Source of the DNA: Diplolepis rosae
Taxonomy: Eukaryota; Arthropoda; Insecta; Hymenoptera; Diplolepididae
Assembly: GCA_030998225.1 (NCBI GenBank)
Contig: JAPYXD010000734.1
Coordinates: forward strand, 186,001 to 250,000
Length of the DNA stretch: 64,000 nt
Reading direction: 5' to 3'
Positions 42,901 to 57,000 of the stretch are shown here, piece by piece. Each line of letters begins with the position of its first letter. The stretch's first letter is position 1. Below the pieces are notes generated by a model. That model saw only the letters and a list, made by a program, of their open reading frames with translations, did no database searches and was not told where the DNA came from. The translations under genes were made by a program, and so were the position numbers.

Positions 42901-44276
42901 GTGAATTATGTCAAAAACCGAAAAATCGTATCCGCACTTTCGTATGTTAAAGAAAAAGTTTTATTGTTCGCTTTCATACTTTTATTCTATATTGAATCGT
43001 GTATTATCAAAAATATCAAATATGCGAATAACTGTTTTTAGCATCACGAGAAGTAAAAATGTTCACATACTACGCAATGTTTGAGTAATGTTTAGTTTCG
43101 AACCTTGAAACATGCATGCTTAATAAACTGAAAAATCGTATTTAAACTTTCGTAGGTTAAGGACGAAGTAGTATTGTTCGGATATCGAAGTTGCCAAATA
43201 TGAGAATAACAATTTTTAGCTTCGCGAGAAGTAAAAATATTCACATATTCTGCAATGTTTGCATATTATCTAGTGTTGAACCTAAAAAAGTGAATTGTGT
43301 TAAAAACCTAAAAATCGTATCCGCATTTTCGTATGTTAAATAACAAGTTTTATTGTTCGCTTTCATCCTTTTATGCTATATTGAATGGTGTATTATCAAA
43401 AATATCAAATACCAGAATAACTGTTTTTAGCATCACGAGAAGTAAAAATTTTCACATACTTGACCTACGAAAGTGTAAATACGAGTTTTCACTTTATTAA
43501 GAATGCACGTTTCAAAGTTCGAAACTAAACATTACTCAAACAGTGCTTAGTATGTGATCATTTTTACTTCTCGTGATTCTAAAAACAGTTATTCGCATAC
43601 TCGATATTTTAGATAATACACGATTCAATATAGCATGTAGAGATGAAACCGAACAATATAACTTCGTACTTGACCTACGAAAGTGTAAATACGATTTTTC
43701 AGTTTATTGAGAATTCAAACTCAAACATTGCGTAGTATGTGAACATTTTTACTACTCGTAATGCAAAAAACAGTTATTCGCATATTTGATATTTTTAGAT
43801 GATTAACGATTCAATAGAGAAAAAAACGAAGACAGCGAACAATAAAATTTTTATTTAACATACGAAAATGTGGATACGATTTTTAGTTATTTGACATAAT
43901 TCACTTTTTTAGGTTCGACACTAGATAGTATGCAAACATTGCAGAATATGTGAATATTTTTACTTCTCGCCAAGCTAAAAACTGTTATTAGCATATTTGA
44001 TATTTTGATACAAAAAGTGAATTATGTCAAAAAACCTAAAAATCGTATCCCCATTTTCGTATGTTAAATAAAAAGTTTTATTGTTCGCTTTCATCCTTTT
44101 ATGCTATATTGAATGGTGTATTATCAGAGATGTCAAATACCAGAATAACAGTTTATAGCTTCACGAGAAGTGAAAATATTCACATATTATGCAATGTTTG
44201 CATATTTTCTAGTGTCGAACCTACAAAAGTGTATTATGTCAAAAACCTAAAAATCGTATCCGCATTTTTTGTATGT

Positions 44277-44313
44277 TAAATAATTATAAATAATTATGTT
44301 ATATTATAATAAC
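44277..44313. other. Short AT-only interruption in the satellite
   Basis: A ~35-bp A/T-rich segment (AATTATAAATAATTATG and following) joins a truncated plus monomer to a truncated minus monomer. No satellite landmark is present in it. It is probably filler at a deletion or inversion breakpoint. Confidence 0.5.
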
Positions 44314-45319
44314 AGTTCGACACTAGATAATATGCAAACATTGCAGAATATGTGAATATTTTTACTTCTCGCCAAGCTAAAAACTGTTATTAGCATATTT
44401 GATATTTTGATACAAATGTGAATTATGTCAAAAACCTAAAAATCGTATCCCCATTTTCGTATGTTAAATAAAAAGTTTTATTGTTCGCTTTCATCCTTTT
44501 AAGATATATTGAATGGTGTATTATCAGAGATGTCAAATACCAGAATAACTGTTTTTAGCATCACGAGAAGTAAAAATGTTCACATACTTGACCTACGAAA
44601 TTGTAAATACGATTTTTCAGTTTATTAAGCATTCACGTCTCAAGGTTCGAAACTAAACATGACTCAAACATTGCGTAGTATGTGATCATTTTTACTACTC
44701 GTGATGCTAAAAACAGTTATTCGCATATTTGATATTTTAGATGATTAACGATTCAATAGAGAAAAAAACGAAGACAGCGAACAATAAAATTTTTATTTAA
44801 CATACGAAAATGTGGATACGATTTTTAGTTATTTGACATAATTCACTTTTTTAGGTTCGACACTAGATAATATGCAAACATTGCAGAATATGTGAATATT
44901 TTTACTTCTCGCCAAGCTAAAAACTGTTATTAGCATATTTGATATTTTGATACAAAAGTGAATTATGTCAAAAAACCTAAAAATCGTATCCCCATTTTCG
45001 TATGTTAAATAAAAAGTTTTATTGTTCATATTGAATGGTGTATTATCAAAAATATCAAATACCAGAATAACTGTTTTTAGCATCACGAGAATTAAAAATG
45101 TTCACATACTACGCAATGTTTGTTATTGTCTAGTGTCGAACCTAAAAAAGTGAATTATGTCAAAAACCTAAAAATCGTCTCCGCATTTTCGTATGTTAAA
45201 TAAAAAGTTTTATTGTTCGCTTTCATCCTTTTATGCTATATTGAATGGTGTATTAGCAAAAATATCAAATATACGAATAACTGTTTTTAGCATCACGAGA
45301 AGTAAAAATGTTCACATAC

Positions 45320-47762
45320 TTGACATACGAAAGTGTAAATACGATTTTTCAGTTTATTAAGCATTCACGTTTCAAGGTTCGAAACTAAACATTACTCAAA
45401 CATTGCGTAGTATGTGAACATTTTTACTACTCGTGATGCTAAAAACAGCTATTCTGGTATTTGACATCTTCGATAATACACGATTCAATATAGCATAAAA
45501 GGTTAAAAGCGAACAATAAAACTTTTTGTTTAGCATACGAAAATGCGGATACGATTTTTATGTTTTTGACATAATTCACTTTTTAAGGTTCGACACTAGA
45601 CAATATGCAAACATTGCAGAATATGTGAATATTTTCACCTCTCGTGAAGCTAAAAAATGTTATTCTGGTATATGGCATCTTCGATAATACACGATTCAAT
45701 ATAGTTGAAGAGATGAAACCGAACAATATAACTTCGTACCTGACCTACGAAAGTGTAAATACGATTTTTCAGTTTATTAAGCATTCACGTCTCAAGGTTC
45801 GAAACTAAACATTACTCAAACATTGCTTAGTAAGTGAACATTTTTATTTCTCGTGATGCTAAAAACAGTTATTCGTATATTTGATATTTTTGATAATACA
45901 CCATTCAATATAGCATAAAAGGATGAAAGCGAACAATAAAACTTTTTATTTAACATACGAAAATGCGGAGACGATTTTTAGGTTTTTGACATAATTCACT
46001 TTTTTAGGTTCGACACTAGACAATATGCAAAAATTGCATAATATGTGAATATTTTCACTTCTCGTGAACCTAAAAACTGTTATTCTGGTATTTGGCATCT
46101 TCGATAATACACGATTCAATATAGCTTGAAGAGATGAAACCGAACAATATAACTTCGTACTTGGCCTACGAAAGTGTAAATACGATTTTTCAGTTTATTA
46201 AGCATTCACGTCTCAATGTTCGAAACTAAACATTACTCAAACATTGCTTAGTATGTGAACATTTTTATTTCTCGTGATGCTAAAAACAGTTATTCGTATA
46301 TTTGATATTTTTGATAATACACCATTCAATATAGCATAAAAGGATGAAAGCGAACAATAAAACTTTTTATTTAACATACGAAAATGCGGAGACGATTTTT
46401 AGGTTTTTGACATAATTCACTTTTTTAGGTTCGACACTAGACAATAACAAACATTGCGTAGTATGTGGACATTTTTACTTATCGTGATGCTAAACACAGT
46501 TATTCGCATATTTGATATTTTTGATAATACACCATTCAATATAGCATAAAATGATGAAAGCGAACAATAAAACTTTTTGTTTAACATACGAAAATGCGGA
46601 TACGATTTTTCGGTTTTTGACATAATTCACTTTTTTAGGTTCGACACTAGACAATATGCAAAAATTGCATAATATGTGAATATTTTCACTTCTCGTGAAC
46701 CTAAAAACTGTTATTCTGGTATTTGGCATCATCGATAATACACGATTCAATATAGCTTGAAGAGATGAAACCGAACAATATAACTTCGTACTTGGCCTAC
46801 GAAAGTGTAAATACGATTTGTCAGTTTATTAAGCATTCACGTCTCAAGGTTCAAGGTATGTGAACATTTTTACTTCTCGTGATGCTAAAAACAGTTATTC
46901 GTATATTTGATATTTTTGATAATACACCATTCAATATAGCATAAAAGGATGAAAGCGAACAATAAAACTTTTTGTTTAACATACGAAAATGCGGATACGA
47001 TTTTTCGGTTTTTGACATAATTCACATTTTAACATTCGACACTAGACAATATGCAAAAATTGCAGAATATGTGAATATTTTCAGTTCTCGTGAAGCTAAA
47101 AACTGTTATTCTGGTATTTGACATCTCTGATAATACACGATTCAATATAGCATGAAGAGATGAAACCGAACAATATAACTTCGTGCTTAACCTACGAAAG
47201 TGTAAATACGAGTTTTCAGTTTATTAAGCAAGCACGTTTCAAGGTTCGAAACTAAACTTTACTCAAACTTTGCTTAGTATGTGATCATTTTTAATACTCG
47301 TTATGCTAAAAACATTTATTCGCATATTTAATATTTTAGATGATTAACGATTCAATAGAGAAAAAAACGAAGACAGCGAACAATAAAACTTTTTATTTAA
47401 CATACGAAAATGTGGATACGATATTTAGGTATTTGACATAATTCACTTTTATAGGTTCGACACTAGATAATATGCAAACATTGCATAATATGTGAATATT
47501 TTTACTTCTCGTGAAGCTAAAAACAGTTATTCTCATATTTGGCAACTTCGATAATACCCAATTCAATATAGCATGAAAAGGAGAAACCGAACAATACTAC
47601 TTCGTGCTTAACCTACGAAAGTGTAAATACGATTTTTCAGTTCATTAAGCATGCACGTTTCAAGGTTCGAAACTAAAAATTACTCAAACATTGCGTATCA
47701 TGTGATCATTTTTACTTCTCGTGATGCTAAAAACAGTTATTCGCATATTTGATATTTTGATA
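45320..47762 (-). repeat. Inverted satellite block, copy 1 (~2.44 kb)
   Basis: Minus-oriented block entered at CACATACTTGACATACG and left at GATATTTTGATACAAAAG. It has the same monomer order and private variants as the blocks at 48565 and 60360. Confidence 0.85.
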
Positions 47763-48564
47763 CAAAAGTGAATTATGTCAAAAACCTAAAAATCGTATCC
47801 CCATTTTCGTATGTTAAATAAAAAGTATTATTGTTCGCTTTCATCCTTTTATGCTATATTGAATGGTGTATTATAAAAAATATCAAATATACGAATAACT
47901 GTTTTTAGCATCACGAGAAGTAAAAATGTTCACATACTACGCTATGTTTGTTATTGTCTAGTGTCGAACCTAAAAAAGTGAATTATGTCAAAAACTAAAA
48001 ATCGTATCCGCATTTTCGTATGGTAAATAAAAAGTTTTATTGTTCGCTTTCATCCTTTTATGCTATATTGAATGGTGTATTATCAAAAATATCAAATATA
48101 CGAATAAGTGTTTTTAGCATCACGAGAAGTAAAAATATCACATACTAAGCAATGTTTGAGTAATGTTTAGTTTCGAACCTTGAAACGTGAATGCTTAATA
48201 AACTGAAAAATCGTATTTACACTTTCGTAGGTCAAGTACGAAGTTATATTGTTCGGTTTCATTACTTCATGCTATATTGAAATTTTTTATTATCAGAGAT
48301 GTCAAATACCAGAATAACAGTTTTTAGCTTCACGAGAACTGAAAATATTCACATATTCTGCAATTTTTGCATATTGTCTAGTGTCGAACCTACAAAAGTG
48401 AATTAGGTCAAAATCCTAAAAATCGTTTCCGCATTTTCGTATGTTAATTAAAAAGTTTTATTGTTCGCTTTCATCCTTTTATGCTATATTGAATGGTGTA
48501 TTATCAAAAATATCAAATACCAGAATAACTGTTTTTAGCATCACGAGAAGTAAAAATGTTCACA

Positions 48565-51010
48565 TACTTGACATACGAAAGTGTAAATACGATTTTTCAG
48601 TTTATTAAGCATTCACGTTTCAAGGTTCGAAACTAAACATTACTCAAACATTGCGTAGTATGTGAACATTTTTACTACTCGTGATGCTAAAAACAGCTAT
48701 TCTGGTATTTGACATCTTCGATAATACACGATTCAATATAGCATAAAAGGTTAAAAGCGAACAATAAAACTTTTTGTTTAGCATACGAAAATGCGGATAC
48801 GATTTTTATGTTTTTGACATAAAACACTTTTTAAGGTTCGACACTAGACAATATGCAAACATTGCAGAATATGTGAATATTTTCACCTCTCGTGAAGCTA
48901 AAAACTGTTATTCTGGTATTTGACATCTCTGATAATACACGATTCAATATAGCATGAAGAGATGAAACCGAAAAATATAACTTCGTACTTGACTTACGAA
49001 AGTGTAAATACGATTTTTCAGTTTATTAAGCATTCACGTTTAAAAGTTCGAAAATAAACATTACTCGAACATTGCGTAGTATGTGATCATTTTTACTTCT
49101 CGTTATGCTAAAAACAGTTATTAGCATATTTGATATTTTTGATAATGCACGATTCAATATAGCATAAAATGATGAAAGCGAGCAATAAAACTTTTTGTTT
49201 AACATACGAAAATGCGGATACGATTTTTCGGTTTTTGACATAATTCACTTTTTTAGGTTCGACACTAGACAATATGCAAAAATTGCATAATATGTGAATA
49301 TTTTCACTTCTCGTGAACCTAAAAACTGTTATTCTGGTATATGGCATCTTCGATAATACACGATTCAATATAGTTGAAGAGATGAAACCGAACAATATAA
49401 CTTCGTACCTGACCTACGAAAGTGTAAATACGATTTTTCAGTTTATTAAGCATTCACGTCTCAAGGTTCGAAACTAAACATTACTCAAACATTGCTTAGT
49501 AAGTGAACATTTTTATTTCTCGTGATGCTAAAAACAGTTATTCGTATATTTGATATTTTTGATAATACACCATTCAATATAGCATAAAAGGATGAAAGCG
49601 AACAATAAAACTTTTTATTTAACATACGAAAATGCGGAGACGATTTTTAGGTTTTTGACATAATTCACTTTTTTAGGTTCGACACTAGACAATAACAAAC
49701 ATTGCGTAGTATGTGAACATTTTTACTTAACGTGATGCTAAACACAGTTATTCGCATATTTGATATTTTTGATAATACACCATTCAATATAGCATAAAAT
49801 GATGAAAGCGAACAATAAAACTTTTTGTTTAACATACGAAAATGCGGATGCGATTTTTCGGTTTTTGACATAATTCACTTTTTTAGGTTCGACACTAGAC
49901 AATATGCAAAAATTGCATAATATGTGAATATTTTCACTTCTCGTGAACCTAAAAACTGTTATTCTGGTATTTGGCATCTTCGATAATACACGATTCAATA
50001 TAGCTTGAAGAGATGAAACCGAACAATATAACTTCGTACTTGGCCTACGAAAGTGTAAATACGATTTTTCAGTTTATTAAGCATTCACGTCTCAAGGTTC
50101 AAGGTATGTGAACATTTTTACTTCTCGTGATGCTAAAAACAGTTATTCGTATATTTGATATTTTTGATAATACACCATTCAATATAGCATAAAAGTATGA
50201 AAGCGAACAATAAAACTTTTTGTTTAACATACGAAAATGCGGATACGATTTTTCGGTTTTTGACATAATTCACTTTTTTAGGTTCGACACTAGACAATAT
50301 GCAAAAATTGCAGAATATGTGAATATTTTCACTTCTCGTGAAGCTAAAAACTGTTATTCTGGTATTTGACATCTCTGATAATACACATTTCAATATAGCA
50401 TGAAGAGATGAAACCGAACAATATAACTTCGTACTTGACCTACGAAAGTGTAAATACGAGTTTTCAGTTTATTAAGCAAGCACGTTTCAAGGTTCGAAAC
50501 TAAACATGACTCAAACATTGCTTAGTATGTGATCATTTTTACTACTCGTGATGCTAAAAACAGTTATTCGCATATTTGATATTTTAGATGATTAACGATT
50601 CAATAGAGAAAAAAACGAAGACAGCGAACAATAAAACTTTTTATTTAACATACGAAAATGTGGATACGATTTTTAGGTATTTGACATAATTCACTTTTTT
50701 AGGTTCGACACTAGATAATATGCAAACATTGCAGAATATGTGAATATTTTTACTTCTCGTGATGCTAAAAACTTTTATTCTCATATTTGGCAACTTCGAT
50801 AATACACAATTCAATATAGCATGAAAAGGAGAAACCGAACAATACTACTTCGTGCTTAACCTACGAAAGTGTAAATACGATTTTTAAGATTATTAAGCAT
50901 GCACGTTTCAAGGTTCGAAACTAAAAATTACTCAAACATTGCGTACCATGTGATCATTTTTACTTCTCGTGATGCTAAAAACAGTTATTCGCATATTTGA
51001 TATTTTGATA
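48565..51010 (-). repeat. Inverted satellite block, copy 2 (~2.45 kb)
   Basis: Offset 3245-3248 bp from copy 1. It shares the AACAGC(T)ATTCTGG variant right after the junction and the AAAGTATTATTG variant after the exit junction. Confidence 0.85.
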
Positions 51011-54000
51011 CAAAAAGTGAATTATGTCAAAAACCTAAAAATCGTATCCCCATTTTCGTATGTTAAATATAAAGTATTATTGTTCGCTTTCATCCTTTTA
51101 TGCTATATTGAATAGTGTATTATAAAAAATATCAAATATTCTAATAAATGTTTATAGAATCACGTGAAGTAAAAATGTTCACATACTACGCTATGTTTGT
51201 TATTGTCTAGTGTCGAACCTAAAAAAGTGAAATATGTCAAAAACTAAAAATCGTATCCGCATTTTCGTATGTTAAATAAAAAGTTTTATTGTTCGCTTTC
51301 ATCATTTTATGCTATATTGAATGGTGTATTATCAAAAATATCAAATATGCGAATAACTGTTTTTAGCATAACGAGAAGTAAAAATATTCACATATTATGC
51401 AATGTTTGCATATTATCTAGTGTCGAACCTGAAAAAGTGAATTTAGTCAAAAACCTAAAAATCGCATTCGCATTTTCGTATGTTAAATAAAAAGTTTTAT
51501 TGTTCGCTTTCATCCTTTTATGCTATATTGAATCGTGTATTATCAAAAATATCAAATACCAGAATAACAGTTTTTAGCTTCACGAGAAGTGAATATATTC
51601 ACATATTATGCAATGTTTGCATATTTTCTAGTGTCGAAACTAATAATGTGAATTATGTCAAAAACCTAAAAATCGTATCCGCATTTTCGTATGTTAAACA
51701 AAAAGTTTTATTGTTCGCTTTCATCATTTTATGCTATATTGAATCGTGTATTATCAAAAATATCAAATATGCGAATAACTGTTTTTAGCATCACGGGAAG
51801 TGAAAATATTCACATATTCTGCAATGTTTGCATATTGTCTAGTGTCGAACCTAAAAAAGTGAATTATGTCAAAAACCTAAAAATCGTATCCGCATTTTCG
51901 TATGCTAAACAAAAAGTTTTATTGTTCGCTGTCTTCGTTTTTTTTTGTATCGTGTATTATCAAAAATATCAAATATGCGAATAACTGTTCTTAGCATCAC
52001 GAGAAGTAAAAATGATCACATGCTACGCAATGTTTGAGTAATGTTTAGTTTCGAACCTTGAAACGTAAATTCTTAATAAACTGAAAAATCGTATTTACAC
52101 TTTCGCAGGTCAAGTACGAAGTTATATTGTTCGGTTTCATCTCTTCATCGTGATCTCTTCATCCGAGATGTCAAATACCAGAATAACAGTTTTTAGCTTC
52201 ACGAGAAGTGAAAATATTCACATATTCTGCAATGTTTGCATATTGTCTAGTGTGGAACATAAAAAAATGACATATGTCAAAAACCTAAAATTCGTATCCG
52301 CATTTTCTTATGTTAAACAAAAAGTTTTATTGTTCGCTTTCATCCTTTTATGCTATATTGAATAGTGTATTATCTAAAATTTCGAATATACAAATAAACT
52401 GTTTTTAACTTCACGAGAAATGAAAATATTTACATATTATGCAATGTTTGCATATTGTCTAGTGTAGAACCTAAAAAAGTGAATTATGTCAAAAACCTAA
52501 AAATCGTATCAACATCTTCGTATGTTAAACAAAAAGTTTTATTGTTCGCTTTCATATTTATATGCTATATTGAATAGTGTATTATCTAAAATATCGAATA
52601 TGCGAAATACTGTTTTTAGAATCACGAGAAGTAAAAAATATCACATACTAAGCAATGTTTGAGTAATGTTTAGTTTCGAACCTTGAAACGTGAATGCTTA
52701 ATAAACTGAAAAATCGTATTTACACTTTCGTAGGTCAAATACGAAGTTATATTGTTCGGTTTCATTTCTTCATGCTATATTGAAATTTTTTATTATCAGA
52801 GATGTCAAATACCAGAATAACAGTTTTTAGCTTCACGAGAACTGAAAATATTCACATATTCTGCAATGTTTGCATATTGTCTAGTGTCGAACCTAAAAAA
52901 GTGAATTATGTCAAAATCCTAAAAATCGTATCCGCATTTTCATGTGTTAATTAAAAAGTTTTATTGTTCGCTTTCATCCTTTTATGCTATATTGAATAGT
53001 GTATTATCTAAAATTTCGAATATACAAATAAACTGTTTTTAGCATCACGAGAAATAAAAATGTTCACATACTACGCTATGTTTGTTATTGTCTAGTGTCG
53101 AACCTAAAAAAGTGAATTATGTCAAAAACCTAAAAATCGTCTCCGCATTTTCGTATGTTAAATAAAACGTTTTATTGTTCGCTTTCATCCTTTTATGCCA
53201 TATTGAATGGTGTATTATCAAAAATATCAAATACCAGAATAACAGTTTTGATCTTGACGAGAAGTGAAAATATTCACATATTATGCAATGTTTGCATATT
53301 TTCTAGTGTCGAACCTAAAAAAGTGAATTATGTCAAAAACCTAAAAATCGTATCAGCATTTTCGTATGTTAAATAAAAAGTTTTATTGTTCGCTTTCATC
53401 CTTTTATGCTATATTGCATGGTGTATTATCAAAAATATCAAATACCAGAATAACAGTTTTTAGCTACACGAGACGTAAAAAATTCACAAATTCTGCAATG
53501 ATTGCATATTAAATAGTGTCGAACCTACAAAAGAGAATTATGTCAAAAACCTAAAAATCTAATCAACATTTTCATATTTTAAATAAAAAGTTTTATTGTT
53601 CGCTTTCAATCTTTTATGCTATATTGAATGGTGTATTATCAAAAATATCAAATACCAGAATAACTATTTTTAGCATCACGAGAAGTAAAAATGTTCACAT
53701 ACGACGCTATGCTTGTTATTGTCTAGTGTCGAACCTAAAAAAGTGAATTATGTCAAAATCCTAAAAATCGCATCCGCATTTTCATGTGTTAATTAAAAAG
53801 TTTTATTGTTCTCTTTCATCCTTTTATGCTATATTGAAAAATATCAAATACCAGAATAACTGTTTTTAGCATCACGAGACGTAAAAATGTTCACATACTA
53901 CGCTATGTTTGTTATTGTCTAGTGTCGAACCTACAAAAGTGAATTATGTCAAAAACCTAAAAATCGTCTCCGCATTTTCGTATGTTACATAAAAAGTTTT

Positions 54001-57000
54001 ATTGTTCACTTTCATCATTTTATGCTATATTGAATGGTGTATTATCCTAAATATCAAATATGCGAATAACTGTTTTTAGCATCACGAGAAGTGAAAATAT
54101 TCACATATTATGCAATTTTTGCATATTGTCTAGTGTCGAACCTAAAAAAGTGAATTATGTCAAAAACCTAAAAATCGTATACGCATTTTCGTATGTTAAA
54201 CAAAAAGTTTTATTGTTCGCTTTCATCCTTTTATGCTATATTGAATCGTGTATTATCAAAAATATCAAATACCAGAATAACAGTTATTAGCTTCACGAGA
54301 AGTGAAAATATTCACATATTATGCAATGTTTGCATATTTTCTAGTGTCGAACCTACAAAAGTGAATTATGTCAAAAACCTAAAAATCTTATCCGCATTTT
54401 CGTATGTTAAATAAAAAGTTTTATTGTTCGCTTTCAATCTTTTATGCTATATTGAATGGTGTATTATCAAAAATATCAAATATGCGAATAACTGTTTTTA
54501 GCATCACGAGAAATAAAAATGTTCACATACTACGCTATGTTTGTTATTGTCTAGTGTCGAACCTAAAAAAGTGAATTATGTCAAAAACCTAAAAATCGTC
54601 TCCGCATTTTTCGTATGTTAAACAAAAAGTTTTATTGTTCGCTTTCATATTTTTATGCTATATTGACTAGTGTATTATCTAAAATATCGAATATGCGAAA
54701 TACTGTTTTTAGAATCACGAGAAGTAAAAATATCAGATACTAAGCAATGTTTGAGTAATGTTTAGTTTCGAACCTTGAAACGTGCTTGCTTAATAAACTG
54801 AAAACTCGTATTTACACTTTCGTAGGTTAAGCACGAAGTTATATTGTTCGGTTTCATCTCTTCAAGCTATATTGTATCCTGTATTATCGAAGATGTCAAA
54901 TACTAGAATAACAGTTTTTAGATTCACGAGAAGTGAATATATTCACATATTATGCAATGTTTGCATATTTTCTAGTGTCGAACCTACAAAAGTGAATTAT
55001 GTCAAAAACCTAAAAATCGTCTCCGCATTTTCGTATGTTAATTAAAATGTTGTATTGTGATCTTTCATCCTTTTATGCTTTATTGAATGGTGTATTATCA
55101 AAAATATCAAATATGCGAATAACTGTTTTTAGCATCACGAGAAGTGAAAATATTCACATATTATGCAATTTTTGCATATTTTCTAGTGTCGAACCTACAA
55201 AAGTGAATTATGTCAAAAACCTCAAAATCGTATCCGCATTTTCGTATGTTCAAGAAAAAGTTTTATTGTTCGCTTTCATCCTTTTATGCTATATTGAATC
55301 GTGTATTATCAAAAATATCAAATACCAGAATAACAGTTTTTGACTTCACGAGAAGTGAAAATATTCACATATTATGCAATGATTGCATATTATCAAGTGT
55401 CAAACCTACAAAATTGTAATATGTCAATAACCTAAAAATCGTATCCGCATTTTCGTATGTTAAATAAAAAGTTTTATTGTTCGCTTTCATCCTTTTATGC
55501 TATATTGAATCGTGTATTATCTAAAATATCAAATACCAGAATAACAGTTTTTGACTTCACGAGAAGTGAAAATATTCACATATTATGCAATGTTTGCATA
55601 TTTTCTAGTGTCAAACCTACAAAAGTGAATTATGTCAAAAACCTAAAAATCGTATCCGCATTTTAGTATGTTAAATAAAAAGTTTTATTGTTCGCTTTCA
55701 ATCTTTTATGCTATATTGAATGGTGTATTATCGAAAATATCAAATATGCGAATAACTGTTTTTAGCATCACGAGAAATAAAAATGTTCACATACTACGCA
55801 ATGTTTGTTATTGTCTAGTGTCGAACCTAAAAAAGTGAAATATGTCAAAAACCTAAAAATCGTTTCCGCATTTTCGTATGTTAAACAAAAAGTTTTATTG
55901 TTCGCTTTCATATTTTTATGCTATATTGACTAGTGTATTATCTAAAATATCGAATATGCGAAATACTGTTTTTAGAATCACGAGAAGTAAAAATATCAGA
56001 TACTAAGCAATGTTTGAGTAATGTTTAGTTTCGAACCTTGAAACGTGCTTGCTTAATAAACTGAAAACTCGTATTTACACTTTCGTAGGTTAAGCACGAA
56101 GTTATATTGTTCGGTTTCATCTCTTCAAGCTATATTGTATCCTGTATTATCGAAGATGTCAAATACTAGAATAACAGTTTTTAGATTCACGAGAAGTGAA
56201 TATATTCACATATTATGCAATGTTTGCATATTTTCTAGTGTCGAACCTACAAAAGTGAATTATGTCAAAAACCTAAAAATCGTCTCCGCATTTTCGTATG
56301 TTAAATAAAACGTTTTATTGTTCGCTTTCATCCTTTTATGCTTTATTGAATGGTGTATTATCCTAAATATCAAATATGCGAATAACTGTTTTTAGCATCA
56401 CGAGAAGTGAAAATATTCACATATTATGCAATTTTTGCATATTTTCTAGTGTCGAACCTACAAAAGTGAATTATGTCAAAAACCTCAAAATCGTATCCGC
56501 ATTTTCGTATGCTAAATAAAAAGTTCTATTGTTCGCTTTCATCCTTTTATGCTATATTGAATCGTGCATTATCAAAAATATCAAATACCAGAATAACAGT
56601 TTTTGGCTTCACGAGAAGTGAAAATATTCACATATAATGCAATGTTTGCATATTTTCTAGTGTCGAACCTACAAAAGTGAATTATGTCAAAAACCTAAAA
56701 ATCTTATCCGCATTTTCGTATGTTAAATAAAAAGTTTTATTGTTCGCTTTCAATCTTTTATGCTATATTGAATGGTGTATTATCAAAAATATCAAATACC
56801 AGAATAACTATTTTTAGCATCACGAGAAGTAAAAATGTTCACATACGACGCTATGTTTGCATATTGTCTAGTGTCGAACCTAAAAAAGTGAATTATGTCA
56901 AAAACCTAAAAATCGTATCCGCATTTTCGTATGTTAGACAAAAAGTTTTATTGTTCGCTTTCATATTTTTATGCTATATTGAATAGTGTATTATCTAAAA

